From NCBI RefSeq assembly GCF_026586805.1, contig NZ_JAPFHA010000003.1, forward strand, positions 217,874 to 281,873: DNA of 64,000 nucleotides, read 5' to 3'. Position numbers and translations under genes: made by a program. Of the stretch, positions 1-8,153 are shown one piece after another. How positions within the stretch are numbered: position 1 is the first letter of the stretch; each line of letters begins with the position of its first letter. A model generated the notes under the pieces. The model worked only from the letters and a program-made list of their open reading frames with translations, did no database searches and had not been told where the DNA came from. This DNA comes from Niveibacterium sp. 24ML. GTDB taxonomy: Bacteria > Pseudomonadota > Gammaproteobacteria > Burkholderiales > Rhodocyclaceae.

Positions 1-154
1 GGGGGTCTTTAACTGCACGGCGGTGGGCTATTGCTCCGAGGTTTGCCCGAAAGGTGTAGACCCGGCCAATGCGGTCAACGTGAACAAGACCAAGGTGGCG
101 CAGGACTACTTCCTGCGATTCGTTCGCCCCAAAGCGAAGGGAGGCATGGAATGA
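1..154 (+). CDS. frdB: Fumarate reductase iron-sulfur subunit, C-terminal end (partial)
   Basis: Only the last 50 codons are present. The reading frame starts at base 2 and ends with TGA at 152-154. Cysteines in the stretch TAVGYCSEVCPKGVDP match the last iron-sulfur cluster motif of succinate dehydrogenase/fumarate reductase B subunits. This subunit passes electrons between the flavoprotein and the membrane quinone site. The stop overlaps the frdC start by 4 nt (ATGA), so the two are translationally coupled. The frdC and frdD neighbours favour fumarate reductase over succinate dehydrogenase. Confidence 0.9.
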   Translation, partial: GVFNCTAVGYCSEVCPKGVDPANAVNVNKTKVAQDYFLRFVRPKAKGGME

Positions 155-549
155 ACGCGCGACGCCCGTACAAGCGCCCGATGCCCGGCTGGTGGCGCAA
201 GAACCCCTTCTTTGTCGAGTACGTGATTCATGAGGCCACGGCCTGTTTCGTGGCGGCCTACGCCTTCATCCTGCTAGCGGGCCTGGTGTGTCTTGCCATG
301 GGTGAGCAGAGCTGGAACGCTTGGCTGGCGCAGGTGCGCAGCCCGATGGCGGTGCTCGCACACTTGATCATGCTGGTCGCAATCGCTTACCACAGCTACA
401 CGTGGTTCAGGATCATGCCGAAGACCTTGCCGCCCATCGTGATTGGTGGCAAGCGCATGTCGCCCGCTGCGATCACCGGTGGCGGCCTTGCCGCAGCAGC
501 GGTGACGTCTTTGCTGATGCTTGGTCTTGCCTGGGGGGCTTTGTCATGA
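151..549 (+). CDS. frdC: Fumarate reductase membrane anchor subunit C
   Basis: This 132-residue protein begins MNARRPYKRP and has three hydrophobic segments (about residues 28-50, 64-84 and 102-128), the usual size and layout of FrdC. With FrdD it anchors the catalytic FrdAB dimer to the inner membrane and forms the quinol site for anaerobic fumarate respiration. The start at 151 was chosen because it overlaps the frdB stop by 4 nt. A longer upstream frame exists but would lie inside frdB. The stop overlaps frdD by 4 nt. Confidence 0.92.
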   Translation: MNARRPYKRPMPGWWRKNPFFVEYVIHEATACFVAAYAFILLAGLVCLAMGEQSWNAWLAQVRSPMAVLAHLIMLVAIAYHSYTWFRIMPKTLPPIVIGGKRMSPAAITGGGLAAAAVTSLLMLGLAWGALS

Positions 550-905
550 GCAAACGCAGCAACGAACCCATCTTCTGGCTGCTCTTTGGTGCGGGCGGCA
601 TGTTGTCGGCCTTGCTTGGCCCGGCGCTCGTGTTGATTACCGGCATTGCCGCGCCGCTTGGACTTGGCCTTTCGCCGGATGCGTTCAGCTACGACAAGGT
701 CCATGCCGTGGCGGTGCATTGGCTTGGAAAGGGCTTCCTGTTCCTGGTGGTGAGTCTGTTCCTGTGGCACGCGGGCCATCGCATCTTTCACAGCCTGCAT
801 GACTTTGGCATCCACGCTGGCGCGCTTGCGCGGGCGCTCTGCTACGGCGTGCCGGCGGCTGCAACCGTGATTGCAGCGGCCGCGTTGCTGGCCATCGGTT
901 TCTAG
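546..905 (+). CDS. frdD: Fumarate reductase membrane anchor subunit D
   Basis: This 119-residue protein (MSKRSNEPIFWLLFGAGG...) has three transmembrane helices (about 9-33, 60-82 and 96-118) and the FrdD-like stretch HRIFHSLHDFGIH. It completes the membrane anchor with FrdC. The ATG at 546 overlaps the frdC stop. Its own stop, TAG at 903-905, touches the first base of the 145-bp repeat that follows, so the operon ends exactly at the repeat. Confidence 0.92.
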   Translation: MSKRSNEPIFWLLFGAGGMLSALLGPALVLITGIAAPLGLGLSPDAFSYDKVHAVAVHWLGKGFLFLVVSLFLWHAGHRIFHSLHDFGIHAGALARALCYGVPAAATVIAAAALLAIGF

Positions 906-1049
906 GGAAGGCCTGAATGAGTGGTTGCGACGGCGCATCGCTGCGTTGCGGCGTGCTCGCTCCCGCGCCTATCCCATTGATATGTCTTGGTCGCTGCGCG
1001 CGCCGCGCCTTGCGCTGCATCCCTCTCGCTCACTTATTTAGACCTTCCC
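905..1049. repeat. 145-bp dispersed repeat with inverted ends, copy 1
   Basis: The element starts GGGAAGGCCTGAATGAGTGG and ends CACTTATTTAGACCTTCCC, so its ends are imperfect inverted repeats of about 19 bp. The interior is also partly self-complementary (the GCGACGGCGCATCGCTGCG side against the TGCATCCCTCTCGC side). A second copy at 46478-46622 has the same length and differs at only five positions by eye. This copy sits exactly between the stop codons of two convergent genes. It looks like a REP/MITE-type intergenic repeat that may act as a bidirectional terminator. The short minus-strand frame inside it is probably not a gene. Confidence 0.85.
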
Positions 1050-1624
1050 TAGGGCGCTGCTGAGTCGCCTGTCAGCGTGAGGCCGCCTGCGCGCAGTGCG
1101 TCAGCGGTAGGGCCGGGCACTGCTTCGCGCGTCAGATGTTGGGTGTCGATCTCGGCCTGAAGCTTGTCTTTGCCGCCGAAGGCGCGCGTGTAACGCGAAA
1201 CGGCGTCTGCGAGGATGGCCTTGCGAACCCGTTCAGACACGATGGGTTTCGCATCGAACATTCGATCGGGCACACCCAGCACTTGCTGCATCTTGCCGCG
1301 CCGATACACGACGGCACCCGGGTCCGGCTCGGTTACCGACGCGCCGCCGCCGTCACTCTGAATCGTCCGCATGCCGGCGATCACGCAGGTGCTTGCGTCG
1401 CCCGACTGGGCGCAGGCGAAGACCCATTTGCGGCCGCTGCCCAGCTCACGCCGCGTGGCCTGGCTGTCTTGCCAGGTCGGGAAGCGCACGCGTTCGGGGT
1501 CGAAGGACAAGCCAAGCAAGGGGTCGCTCATGGCGCTTGCGCCGCCATCGGCCATTGCGGGCCGGGCGCTCAGCAGGCACGCCAGCACGGCCCAGCGCAG
1601 CGCTTTACGGACGGTAGATTTCAT
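1049..1624 (-). CDS. Exported small protein, candidate periplasmic immunity partner of the amidase
   Basis: This 191-residue protein has a Sec signal peptide (MKSTVRKALRWAVLACLLSARPAMA, cleavage near 25) and no domain that I recognise. Two cysteines (FACAQSGDASTC) could form a disulfide. The start at 1624 has an AAGGTGG ribosome site and lies 20 nt inside the end of the upstream amidase gene, so the two are translationally coupled. An exported partner tied to a peptidoglycan amidase is the usual arrangement of an effector with its periplasmic immunity protein. That role is inferred from context only. The stop codon lies at the edge of the 145-bp repeat. Confidence 0.6.
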   Translation of the reverse strand: MKSTVRKALRWAVLACLLSARPAMADGGASAMSDPLLGLSFDPERVRFPTWQDSQATRRELGSGRKWVFACAQSGDASTCVIAGMRTIQSDGGGASVTEPDPGAVVYRRGKMQQVLGVPDRMFDAKPIVSERVRKAILADAVSRYTRAFGGKDKLQAEIDTQHLTREAVPGPTADALRAGGLTLTGDSAAP

Positions 1625-2153
1625 ACGCCACCTTCTCCTTGCGGTAGGCCGGGCCCGGATAGATCCCGGTGCCCTGGACGAAGTCCGATACCCAGGTTTC
1701 GCCGTTGTGCATCTGGATGTGACCAGCGGTCTGGCCGGCGGGCGGTTGCAACACCACGATGTCGCCTTTCTGCGGGACGTAGCCTGCCGCGTCCAGTTTG
1801 CTGAAGCCCAGGGCGGCAAGCTTGGGGCCGTAGTCTTTGGCGTAAGTCGGGCGCGGCGCGGGAATGGTGACGCCGCCGGCTTCGATCGCCAGCCGCACGT
1901 ATCGGGCGCATTGCCCCTGGCTGCTTGCGTGAGCGTGGTCGTTGAGGCGTTTGACTGCGTCATCGATCCTGAATTGCGTGCTCGCGTTCGGGCTGGGCGT
2001 TGCGGGCGCCGCAGGAGCGCCGGCGCGTGGTGTTGCGGTGGCGTCCGGCGCGGGGCCGGGGGGCGGCGTCAGCATGAGAGCCAGCGTGCCCTCATCGGGT
2101 CGGGTCCAGTTGCTGCCAATCCCGGCCGGGCCGGGTATGCGTGCGCCTGCCAT
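1605..2153 (-). CDS. NlpC/P60- or CHAP-like cysteine amidase, toxin-like
   Basis: This 182-residue protein has a Pro/Ala-rich N-terminus (MAGARIPGPAGIGS...) and no signal peptide. The C-terminal half resembles a cysteine peptidase/amidase: a nucleophile in SSQGQCARYVRLAIEAGG (Cys near residue 109) and a histidine in GQTAGHIQMHNG. Such folds cleave peptidoglycan peptides and occur in type VI secretion amidase effectors. The start at 2153 was chosen for the strong AGGAGGT seven bases upstream. No vgrG, hcp or PAAR gene is visible in the window. It could instead be a housekeeping or phage-derived amidase, but the exported partner favours a toxin. Confidence 0.65.
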   Translation of the reverse strand: MAGARIPGPAGIGSNWTRPDEGTLALMLTPPPGPAPDATATPRAGAPAAPATPSPNASTQFRIDDAVKRLNDHAHASSQGQCARYVRLAIEAGGVTIPAPRPTYAKDYGPKLAALGFSKLDAAGYVPQKGDIVVLQPPAGQTAGHIQMHNGETWVSDFVQGTGIYPGPAYRKEKVAYEIYRP

Positions 2154-2333
2154 GTCTGTGACCTCCTGTACGCCGGGCACACGCCAGCGCAAGCGGCGCA
2201 GGTGTGCAACGGTTGGCGGAACGAACTGCCGATGGATCCAGCCGTGGATTCTGGCAGCAAGTGCCTGCACGGCGCCAGCGGCCAGACCCGCGACTTCGCC
2301 GGTCGAAGGCGGGCGCCGCGCGTGCAGCAAGGA

Positions 2334-4775
2334 TCAGAGCGTGCGGGCGCGATGCACCGCTTCGCTTCGGCTTCGAATGCCGAGCTTCGAATAGATGTGG
2401 TTGATGTGCGTCTTGACGGTCGCAAGCGATACGTAGAGCCGGTTGGCGATCTGCTCGTTGGTGAATTGCTCGCCGATGAGCTGGAGGATCTCCCATTCTT
2501 TGGCGGTCAATCCAGCCGGCGGCGGCTCGGCGGACTCGGTTGAGTCGGCCGCGTCTTCGCTGCTGGGCGCGCGGCGCCGCTCGAGCATGCGCTGCACGAG
2601 TTCGCGGAGGAAGTTGCGTGTCAGTGAGTCGCCCGCGAGCGAGGGTTCGGTGAGCAGGCTTTCCAGCGGGCCGAGCGCGCGTGGCGCCAGCCATAGCCAG
2701 TCGAGTCGGTCATTGTGTGCGCTGGCAATGCGCACGGCTTCGAGCAGCAGGCCGCTGTCGCCTGAATCGAGCGCAAGGATGCGGCGCCCGAGGATGGCCA
2801 GATCCTTGGCGCCGCCGCCCTCGAGCCGCTCGACAATCGCGAGAACCGCAGCCGCGTCGGCGGATTCACCCGCAAGCAGGCGGGCCGCGGCGCACAGCAG
2901 ATCGCGCCGGTCGCGGTAGATGCTTGGCGGCCACGGTTCTGCCAGGGCACGCGCCGCCAGTTCGAGCAGGGCGTCGTGCCGGGCTTCGCGCGCGCGCGCC
3001 CAAATGCGTGGCAGCAGGGCTTCGGCGCGCCACTTTACGCAGAGGAAGCGCTCGGCCAGTTGGGATTCAAGCCAGGCGACGCCATCGCTGGCGGCGTCGT
3101 TGTCGCCCTCGACCAGCGACGCAATGGTTTGCAGGGTGCCGTAGGTGAAGCTCCAGTAAGCGCCGTAGGTGCAGGCGGCCTCGGTGCCGGCGGGTAGCAG
3201 CCGGCGGGCGGCGCCCGCATCGAGCCGTCGCAACTGGATCATTGCTTCAAGTCGCAGGCTGGGGTCCAACGCGGTGGCGGACTCCAGCCCCGAGGTACGG
3301 ATGCGTTTGCGGCGCTCGATGGACCACCGGAGTGCGGTGTCAAGGTCGCCGGATTCGAGCGCCAGCGAGGCGCGCCGGTGCAGCGCTTCGAACTGCAGCC
3401 AGTCGAGTCGGTCGCGGTCGGCGCAGGCGAGCATGTAGGTGAGGCGGCTCTGCGCATCGGCGAAATCGCCCATCGCAAAGGCGCAGCCTGCCGCGATGTG
3501 CTGCGCCAGCGCAAAGGCCGGGTGCAAGTCTTCCTGCAAGGCTTCGAGCGCCTTGGTGGCGTGCGCCATGGCGCATTCGAAGCCGTCGTACTGGTAGGAA
3601 ATGGATGCTGCCAGTGCACGCGCCTGGGCTGCGATGGCGGCGTCTTCGTGCTCGCAAAGCTGGGCGATCTGGGCGTCGGCCTCATGCGGCAGCTTGGTGA
3701 CTTCAACTTTCCAGGCGGCCTCAAGCAGATTGCGCGCCGTGTGGTGGGTTTCGGTGGCCGTTGCGTCGAGAAGCGTGCGCAGCAGGGGGCGGTTGCGGTC
3801 AAACAGCAAACGCCAGCCGGCTTGCTCGATGACGCTCAGGCAGAGCGCGGTGTCACCGGCGTCGAGCGCGAGCAGGGCGGCGGGGCGGTGTTCGCCGCGT
3901 GCCAGCAAGGCTGTGGTGCCAGCGTCAAGCGCGCTGCGCCAGGCGTGCGGATCGCGCTTGCGCCAGGCCGCAACCAGGTAAGGGCGATAACGGGCGGCGA
4001 GCATCACACCCCCGCCTGCGTTGCAAAGTGGCCCGGCCAGCGTTGCAACCGATAGCAAGGTGGCGTCGGCTTGCGCGCGAGCGCCCACGCCCAGGGCCAT
4101 CAACCATTCCGGGCGCGATTCCGGCAGCAGCGCGGAGCGGCCAAGATCGGCAAGTTGGGTGTCGTCCAGCGCATCGAGCCAGGCCTGCTCAAGCCAGCGT
4201 GCGAGTTCCTCGTCCCACGGGGCGTCAGGGTGCAAGGCAGCCTGGCACGCGCCCCACCAGCCTGCCCAGGATTCCGCCGTGCCGCCCAGCCCGGCGGCGC
4301 GCCACTCGTCTTGCGAGAGTGCCAGGTGATGGGCGCTCAGTGCGGACAGCCGGCCCTGCGAGCGCCAGAGTGCGATTGGCAGGTGGTTTGCGTGACGGCC
4401 AGCGATGATCACGCGGGCGCTGCGCGGCAAGGCTTCGATGGTGGCCGCCAGCGCTTGTGCGGCCAGGGTGTCGAGCCGCTCCGCGCTGTCGATCAGCAAG
4501 AGTCCGCCATCGCCGATTTCACTGCCTGCAAGCTCAAGCGCCCCGGGCAGCAAGGCCGTGGCACAGTCGATCCATGCCCGCGTCTGGGGCCAGTCGGACC
4601 AGAAACCGCGCAAGGCGCAGGTCTTGCCAAAGCCGCCCGGTGCAAGCACGGTCACGAGCGGCCGCTGGAGCCCCGCAGCCAGGGCCGCGTTAACGTGTGG
4701 CCGGGGCATGTCGGGGCGGAACGGGGCGGGGGGGTGGAGGTCTTCCATCTGCATCGGTACATCGTACCGCGACAA
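2334..4775 (-). CDS. MalT-like LuxR-family transcriptional regulator
   Basis: This protein of about 813 residues has an N-terminal STAND-type NTPase with a P-loop (APGGFGKT, near residue 45), a Walker-B-like LLLIDSAERL, a long helical TPR-like middle, and a C-terminal LuxR HTH (GLTAKEWEILQLIGEQFTNE ... VKTHINHIYSKLGIRSRSEA). This is the layout of MalT-type ATP-dependent activators, which sense a small inducer. The first possible start is TTG at 4775, preceded by GAGGT; ATGs at 4754 and 4748 are alternatives. The ligand is unknown. The alpha-amylase and maltose-binding-type genes in the window are far away, so a maltose role is only a guess. Confidence 0.85.
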   Translation of the reverse strand: MSRYDVPMQMEDLHPPAPFRPDMPRPHVNAALAAGLQRPLVTVLAPGGFGKTCALRGFWSDWPQTRAWIDCATALLPGALELAGSEIGDGGLLLIDSAERLDTLAAQALAATIEALPRSARVIIAGRHANHLPIALWRSQGRLSALSAHHLALSQDEWRAAGLGGTAESWAGWWGACQAALHPDAPWDEELARWLEQAWLDALDDTQLADLGRSALLPESRPEWLMALGVGARAQADATLLSVATLAGPLCNAGGGVMLAARYRPYLVAAWRKRDPHAWRSALDAGTTALLARGEHRPAALLALDAGDTALCLSVIEQAGWRLLFDRNRPLLRTLLDATATETHHTARNLLEAAWKVEVTKLPHEADAQIAQLCEHEDAAIAAQARALAASISYQYDGFECAMAHATKALEALQEDLHPAFALAQHIAAGCAFAMGDFADAQSRLTYMLACADRDRLDWLQFEALHRRASLALESGDLDTALRWSIERRKRIRTSGLESATALDPSLRLEAMIQLRRLDAGAARRLLPAGTEAACTYGAYWSFTYGTLQTIASLVEGDNDAASDGVAWLESQLAERFLCVKWRAEALLPRIWARAREARHDALLELAARALAEPWPPSIYRDRRDLLCAAARLLAGESADAAAVLAIVERLEGGGAKDLAILGRRILALDSGDSGLLLEAVRIASAHNDRLDWLWLAPRALGPLESLLTEPSLAGDSLTRNFLRELVQRMLERRRAPSSEDAADSTESAEPPPAGLTAKEWEILQLIGEQFTNEQIANRLYVSLATVKTHINHIYSKLGIRSRSEAVHRARTL

Positions 4776-4850
4776 TCAACCTCAGGGTTTGACGACTTCG
4801 TGACCACGGCGGCGGAGCATCCATGCCATCGAACAACCGGGGCAAAGATC

Positions 4851-5930
4851 ATGACGCGGGATGAAATACGGCAGGCGGCACAACTTGAATTCGCTGCCAG
4901 TGGGAAGGAGATCCGGATCGGATCGGAGGCCGACTTGCCCTTGCCGCTGGCCGAACTGCTGGTGCTCGACGCGACACATCCGCAGGTGCTCGAAGCCCAC
5001 CAAGGTGGCCTGACTGGATTCGTCTATCGCCTGCGCACCGAAACAGGCGACTGGAACATCAAGAAGGCGCGTTCAAGCAGTCTGGTGCAGAACCCGGACG
5101 GCCAGACTTCTTTTCTTAACGAGGTTCAGCGGCGCAGCGAGTTCGAAGCCGCTGCCGATCGCCCGGCTGGCATCGTGCGTACCCGGTACGCGTCTTTTCA
5201 GCAGCGGCTCATCGTGTCGGACTGGATTGACGGCCAGATCCCCAAATTCTGGGACGAACGCCGCTTGAGCAGCCTGTTCGACTTGCTGGTCGATCTGCAC
5301 CTGCGTGGATTCTTCGAATGGGATGTCTCGAGCGGGAACCTGATCGACGACGGCAATCGGCTGTGGATGTTTGATTTTGGCTACATGTACCGCTTCGATC
5401 CGAAAGTCGACTTCAATTCAAACGGGCAGGCGGCCGCGTTGTTTCACCCCGCCGAGCGTTTTGAAACGCGCAGCTACTTCGCGGCGCTGCTGGAAATCGA
5501 GTCGCGTGAAGGGCAGGATGCGGCGTTGCGGGCATTCGTGCTGGAGAAAGAGATCGCCCTGGCCGCCTACCAGCGCTTGATTGCAGAACTGCGCAAGCAA
5601 GGGGCCGAGGCGTCGGTCATCAACTGGCTGGGGGGCTTTGCCCGCCGCTGGCAGCAGGCGTTGTCTGCCGACCCCGCGGCGCTATACCTTGCTGAGGGTT
5701 GGCGCTCTCATCGGCTGGATCTTGATGACGACCTGCGCGGGCAGACCTGCACCCGCCGCACCCTTGCCCGCACCGACTGGCTGATAGAGGCTGTGAGCAA
5801 GCATTACGATGCGCTGGTGAGCCTGGATGCGTTGTTCTGGCACGACGCCGGCCTGACGCGCGATGCGCTACGCCAGCAACTTGTGATTGATCGCCGCAAT
5901 GCCGAAGGCTGGCAGGTGGCGGTTCAGTAG
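4851..5930 (+). CDS. Divergent protein-kinase-fold protein
   Basis: This 359-residue protein has recognisable kinase-fold elements: a lysine in GDWNIKKARSSS (near 68), a catalytic-loop-like FFEWDVSSGNLIDD (near 153) and MFDFGYMYRFD (DFG near 173). The usual HRD is replaced by EWD, while the following Asn and the DFG Asp are kept. It could be a phosphotransferase of the LPS-kinase or aminoglycoside-kinase type. The substrate is unknown. It is divergent from the LuxR gene across about 75 nt and 13 nt upstream of the HAD phosphatase, with which it probably forms an operon. Confidence 0.6.
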   Translation: MTRDEIRQAAQLEFAASGKEIRIGSEADLPLPLAELLVLDATHPQVLEAHQGGLTGFVYRLRTETGDWNIKKARSSSLVQNPDGQTSFLNEVQRRSEFEAAADRPAGIVRTRYASFQQRLIVSDWIDGQIPKFWDERRLSSLFDLLVDLHLRGFFEWDVSSGNLIDDGNRLWMFDFGYMYRFDPKVDFNSNGQAAALFHPAERFETRSYFAALLEIESREGQDAALRAFVLEKEIALAAYQRLIAELRKQGAEASVINWLGGFARRWQQALSADPAALYLAEGWRSHRLDLDDDLRGQTCTRRTLARTDWLIEAVSKHYDALVSLDALFWHDAGLTRDALRQQLVIDRRNAEGWQVAVQ

Positions 5931-5943
5931 GGTGAGGCAAACG

Positions 5944-6606
5944 ATGCGCTTTTCATTCAAGGCCGTGCTGTTCGACATGGACGGCACCATCACCGATAGC
6001 ACGCCGTTTCATGATCTGGCCTGGGATCAGTTTGCCAAGGCGCACTTGGGGGCCGGCATCACGCCCGGCGATCCCCGCCTGGTGGCTGGGCGCACCGCCG
6101 ATGTGATCTGCGCGCTGCTCGGGCGCGAGGTGGCGGGCGAGGCGGCGCAGCGTCTGCACGACGACAAGGAGCAGCGCTTTCAAGCCATTGCGCACGGCAA
6201 GCTCAAGCCGATCAATGGCCTGGGCCACTACCTTGCCTTGCTGGCCGAGCGCGGGATTCCAGCAGCACTGGTGACCAACGCGCCGCGCATCAACATCGAT
6301 TTCACGCTCGCCCAGCTGCGCCTTGAAAACGCGTTTGAAGTGCTGCTCGGGGCCGAAGACGTTTTGCGTGGGAAGCCGCACCCCGATCCCTTCCTTGAAG
6401 CCTGCCGGCGCCTTGGCGTGGCGCCTGAAGCGGCTTTGGTGCACGAGGACTCAGGGCTTGGCATCCGGGCCGGCGTTGCTGCGGGGGCGCCGGTCGCGGC
6501 CTTGCTGACCGGGCTCTCCGCCACCGCCGCGCGGCAGGCCGGCGCCCGTTGGGTTGCGCGCGACTACGATGACTGGTGCACGCAGATCGCCGCGGCCATT
6601 GCGTGA
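5944..6606 (+). CDS. HAD-superfamily hydrolase, beta-phosphoglucomutase-like
   Basis: This 220-residue protein carries all HAD motifs: FDMDGTITDS (motif I), LVTNAP (motif II), the GKPHPDPF lysine (motif III) and VHEDSGLGIRAG (motif IV). A helical cap lies after motif I, as in the phosphoglycolate phosphatase/beta-phosphoglucomutase subfamily. It is expected to hydrolyse a small phosphorylated metabolite in the cytoplasm. The substrate cannot be told from sequence. GGTGAGG precedes the ATG. Together with the upstream kinase-like gene it may form a phosphorylation/dephosphorylation pair. Confidence 0.88.
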   Translation: MRFSFKAVLFDMDGTITDSTPFHDLAWDQFAKAHLGAGITPGDPRLVAGRTADVICALLGREVAGEAAQRLHDDKEQRFQAIAHGKLKPINGLGHYLALLAERGIPAALVTNAPRINIDFTLAQLRLENAFEVLLGAEDVLRGKPHPDPFLEACRRLGVAPEAALVHEDSGLGIRAGVAAGAPVAALLTGLSATAARQAGARWVARDYDDWCTQIAAAIA

Positions 6607-6715
6607 CGGATTGCCCGAAAATTAGGCAATCGACAAAAAGCCAATCCGCTCATGGGCTTGTGTGCGCCGTACAGGGCTTATCCACAGGAGCGCACACACC
6701 TTCTGTGGAGACTTC

Positions 6716-7171
6716 CTACCAGCGAAGTCCGAGGGCTTGGAAGGCGATGCTCAGACAGAAGAGGGGGCCGACCCAAAGGTAGCGAACATCCTCGAAAAAC
6801 GATGGCTTCTTGCCTTCGATTTTGTGGCCGATGAACTGACCGATCCACGCCAGCACGAAAACGAGGGCCGATGCCGTCAGCACATGCTCGCCCAGCGCCC
6901 AGGCCAGGCTCAGCGCAATTGCACTCACGGGCGTCATCGCCAGCAGGAAGGGGATCGAAAGCCGGGCGTAGTACGCAAGGCTGGCCGCCACGAATGCGAT
7001 GGCCAGCCACGCTGAAGCGGCCCAGAGCAGGCCAATCAGACTGAGCAGTATCAGCGGAATGCAGACCAGGTGAATGCGTTCGTTGGTGTGGTTGCGGTGG
7101 CTTTCGGCGTAGTGCGAGAGCAACTGGTCGACTTCTCGATGGGGCTGTTCCGGGGGCAAGGGGCGGATCAT
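6716..7171 (-). CDS. Mpo1-like (DUF962) membrane protein
   Basis: This 151-residue protein has conserved histidine-rich motifs LSHYAESHRNHTNERIHLV near the N-terminus and WIGQFIGHKIEGKKPSFF near residue 112, separated by two or more hydrophobic segments. This matches the Mpo1/YGL010w family, whose yeast member is an iron-dependent 2-hydroxy fatty acid dioxygenase. The histidines are candidate metal ligands. Bacterial function is largely unknown, so the enzyme activity is inferred. It is convergent with the HAD gene. Confidence 0.85.
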   Translation of the reverse strand: MIRPLPPEQPHREVDQLLSHYAESHRNHTNERIHLVCIPLILLSLIGLLWAASAWLAIAFVAASLAYYARLSIPFLLAMTPVSAIALSLAWALGEHVLTASALVFVLAWIGQFIGHKIEGKKPSFFEDVRYLWVGPLFCLSIAFQALGLRW

Positions 7172-7304
7172 GGCGTCTCCTGTCGCGCGTCGGGAAGTTC
7201 TGCGGGCGCGCCGATCTGGTTCTGGATGCCGCGCAAGCGCGGGGAAAGCTGAGCGAAGTCAGATTGCGGGGTTTCCACGGTAGTCGCCGCCCCGTTTTTG
7301 GCGG

Positions 7305-7856
7305 ATGATGCCACCCATCATGAATTGGCCGGGTCAATTGCCTCCGCGGAAAGACTGGGAACTGCGACGCTTGACGTCTGCAGACGCGTTGGCCATTGCA
7401 GACCATTGGCGCGCCTTGCCCTCGGGGTCGCGTTACAGCCGATTCGGCCACATTCTTCCGGACGCTACCCTTGAGCGATTCGCGGAAGATCTTGATTTCG
7501 ACACCGATCTGTTTTGTGGCGCGTTTTCGCCCGAAGGGGATCTGGTTGCCCTCGTGCAGGCCGCGCCCGAATGGGACGGCGCGTGGGAGCTGAGTTTCTC
7601 GGTCCTGCCACGGGTTCAGCGCAAGGGGCTGGCGCGTCGTTTGGGGGATCGCATCCTCAGGATGCTCGCCGCGCAGGGCGCCCGGCGTGTGCGCATGTGC
7701 TGTCTGGCGTCGAATCAGGCAATGGCCCAACTTGCTGCAGCGCTTGGCTTTGCCCTGCAACGTGAGAGCACGTTCATTCGCGGCGAGTGCGAACTGGTCC
7801 CGCCGAACGTTCGTGGATTGCGACCAGGACAACGCGAGCGTTTGCGCGGCATCTAG
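7305..7856 (+). CDS. GNAT-family N-acetyltransferase
   Basis: This protein has up to 183 residues, with the acetyl-CoA-binding signature FSVLPRVQRKGLARRLGDRI (the Q/RxxGxG/A-type loop) and a following helix and strand (RRVRMCCLASNQAMAQLAAALGF) typical of GNAT enzymes. The substrate is unknown. Three ATGs (7305, 7308, 7320) are possible starts and none has a strong ribosome site. The roughly 300 nt between this gene and the helicase hold no gene. A CATAAT at 7918 could be a -10 box, but no good -35 is visible. Confidence 0.85.
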   Translation: MMPPIMNWPGQLPPRKDWELRRLTSADALAIADHWRALPSGSRYSRFGHILPDATLERFAEDLDFDTDLFCGAFSPEGDLVALVQAAPEWDGAWELSFSVLPRVQRKGLARRLGDRILRMLAAQGARRVRMCCLASNQAMAQLAAALGFALQRESTFIRGECELVPPNVRGLRPGQRERLRGI

Positions 7857-8153
7857 CCTCACTGCGCCTCGCAGATTTGTCAGGCAAAATAAATCTGGCG
7901 TTTCTTGCAGATCGTGGCATAATTCGCCCCCTCGTCTCGGCTGCCGGTAGGTTTTGTTTCCGGCACGCATCGATTTCCAGCTTCCCGTCGTTTCCGGACT
8001 CTCCCGTTCGACATACCCGGTTGGCATCGATGTTTATTGCGATGCGCCATCCCGGGTTGCCCTTGGCAAGCCCTCATTGGCTCTGCGCCACTGGATCAGA
8101 TTTCTGGTTCATGCGTCGAGGCGGCCTTTTGTTTGCCTGAATTGGAGAATTGA

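Noticed and set aside
6609..6631. Inverted repeat GATTGCC/GGCAATC after the HAD gene, considered as a terminator
   Set aside because: The stem is only 7 bp, the loop is 9 nt and no T tract follows on either strand.
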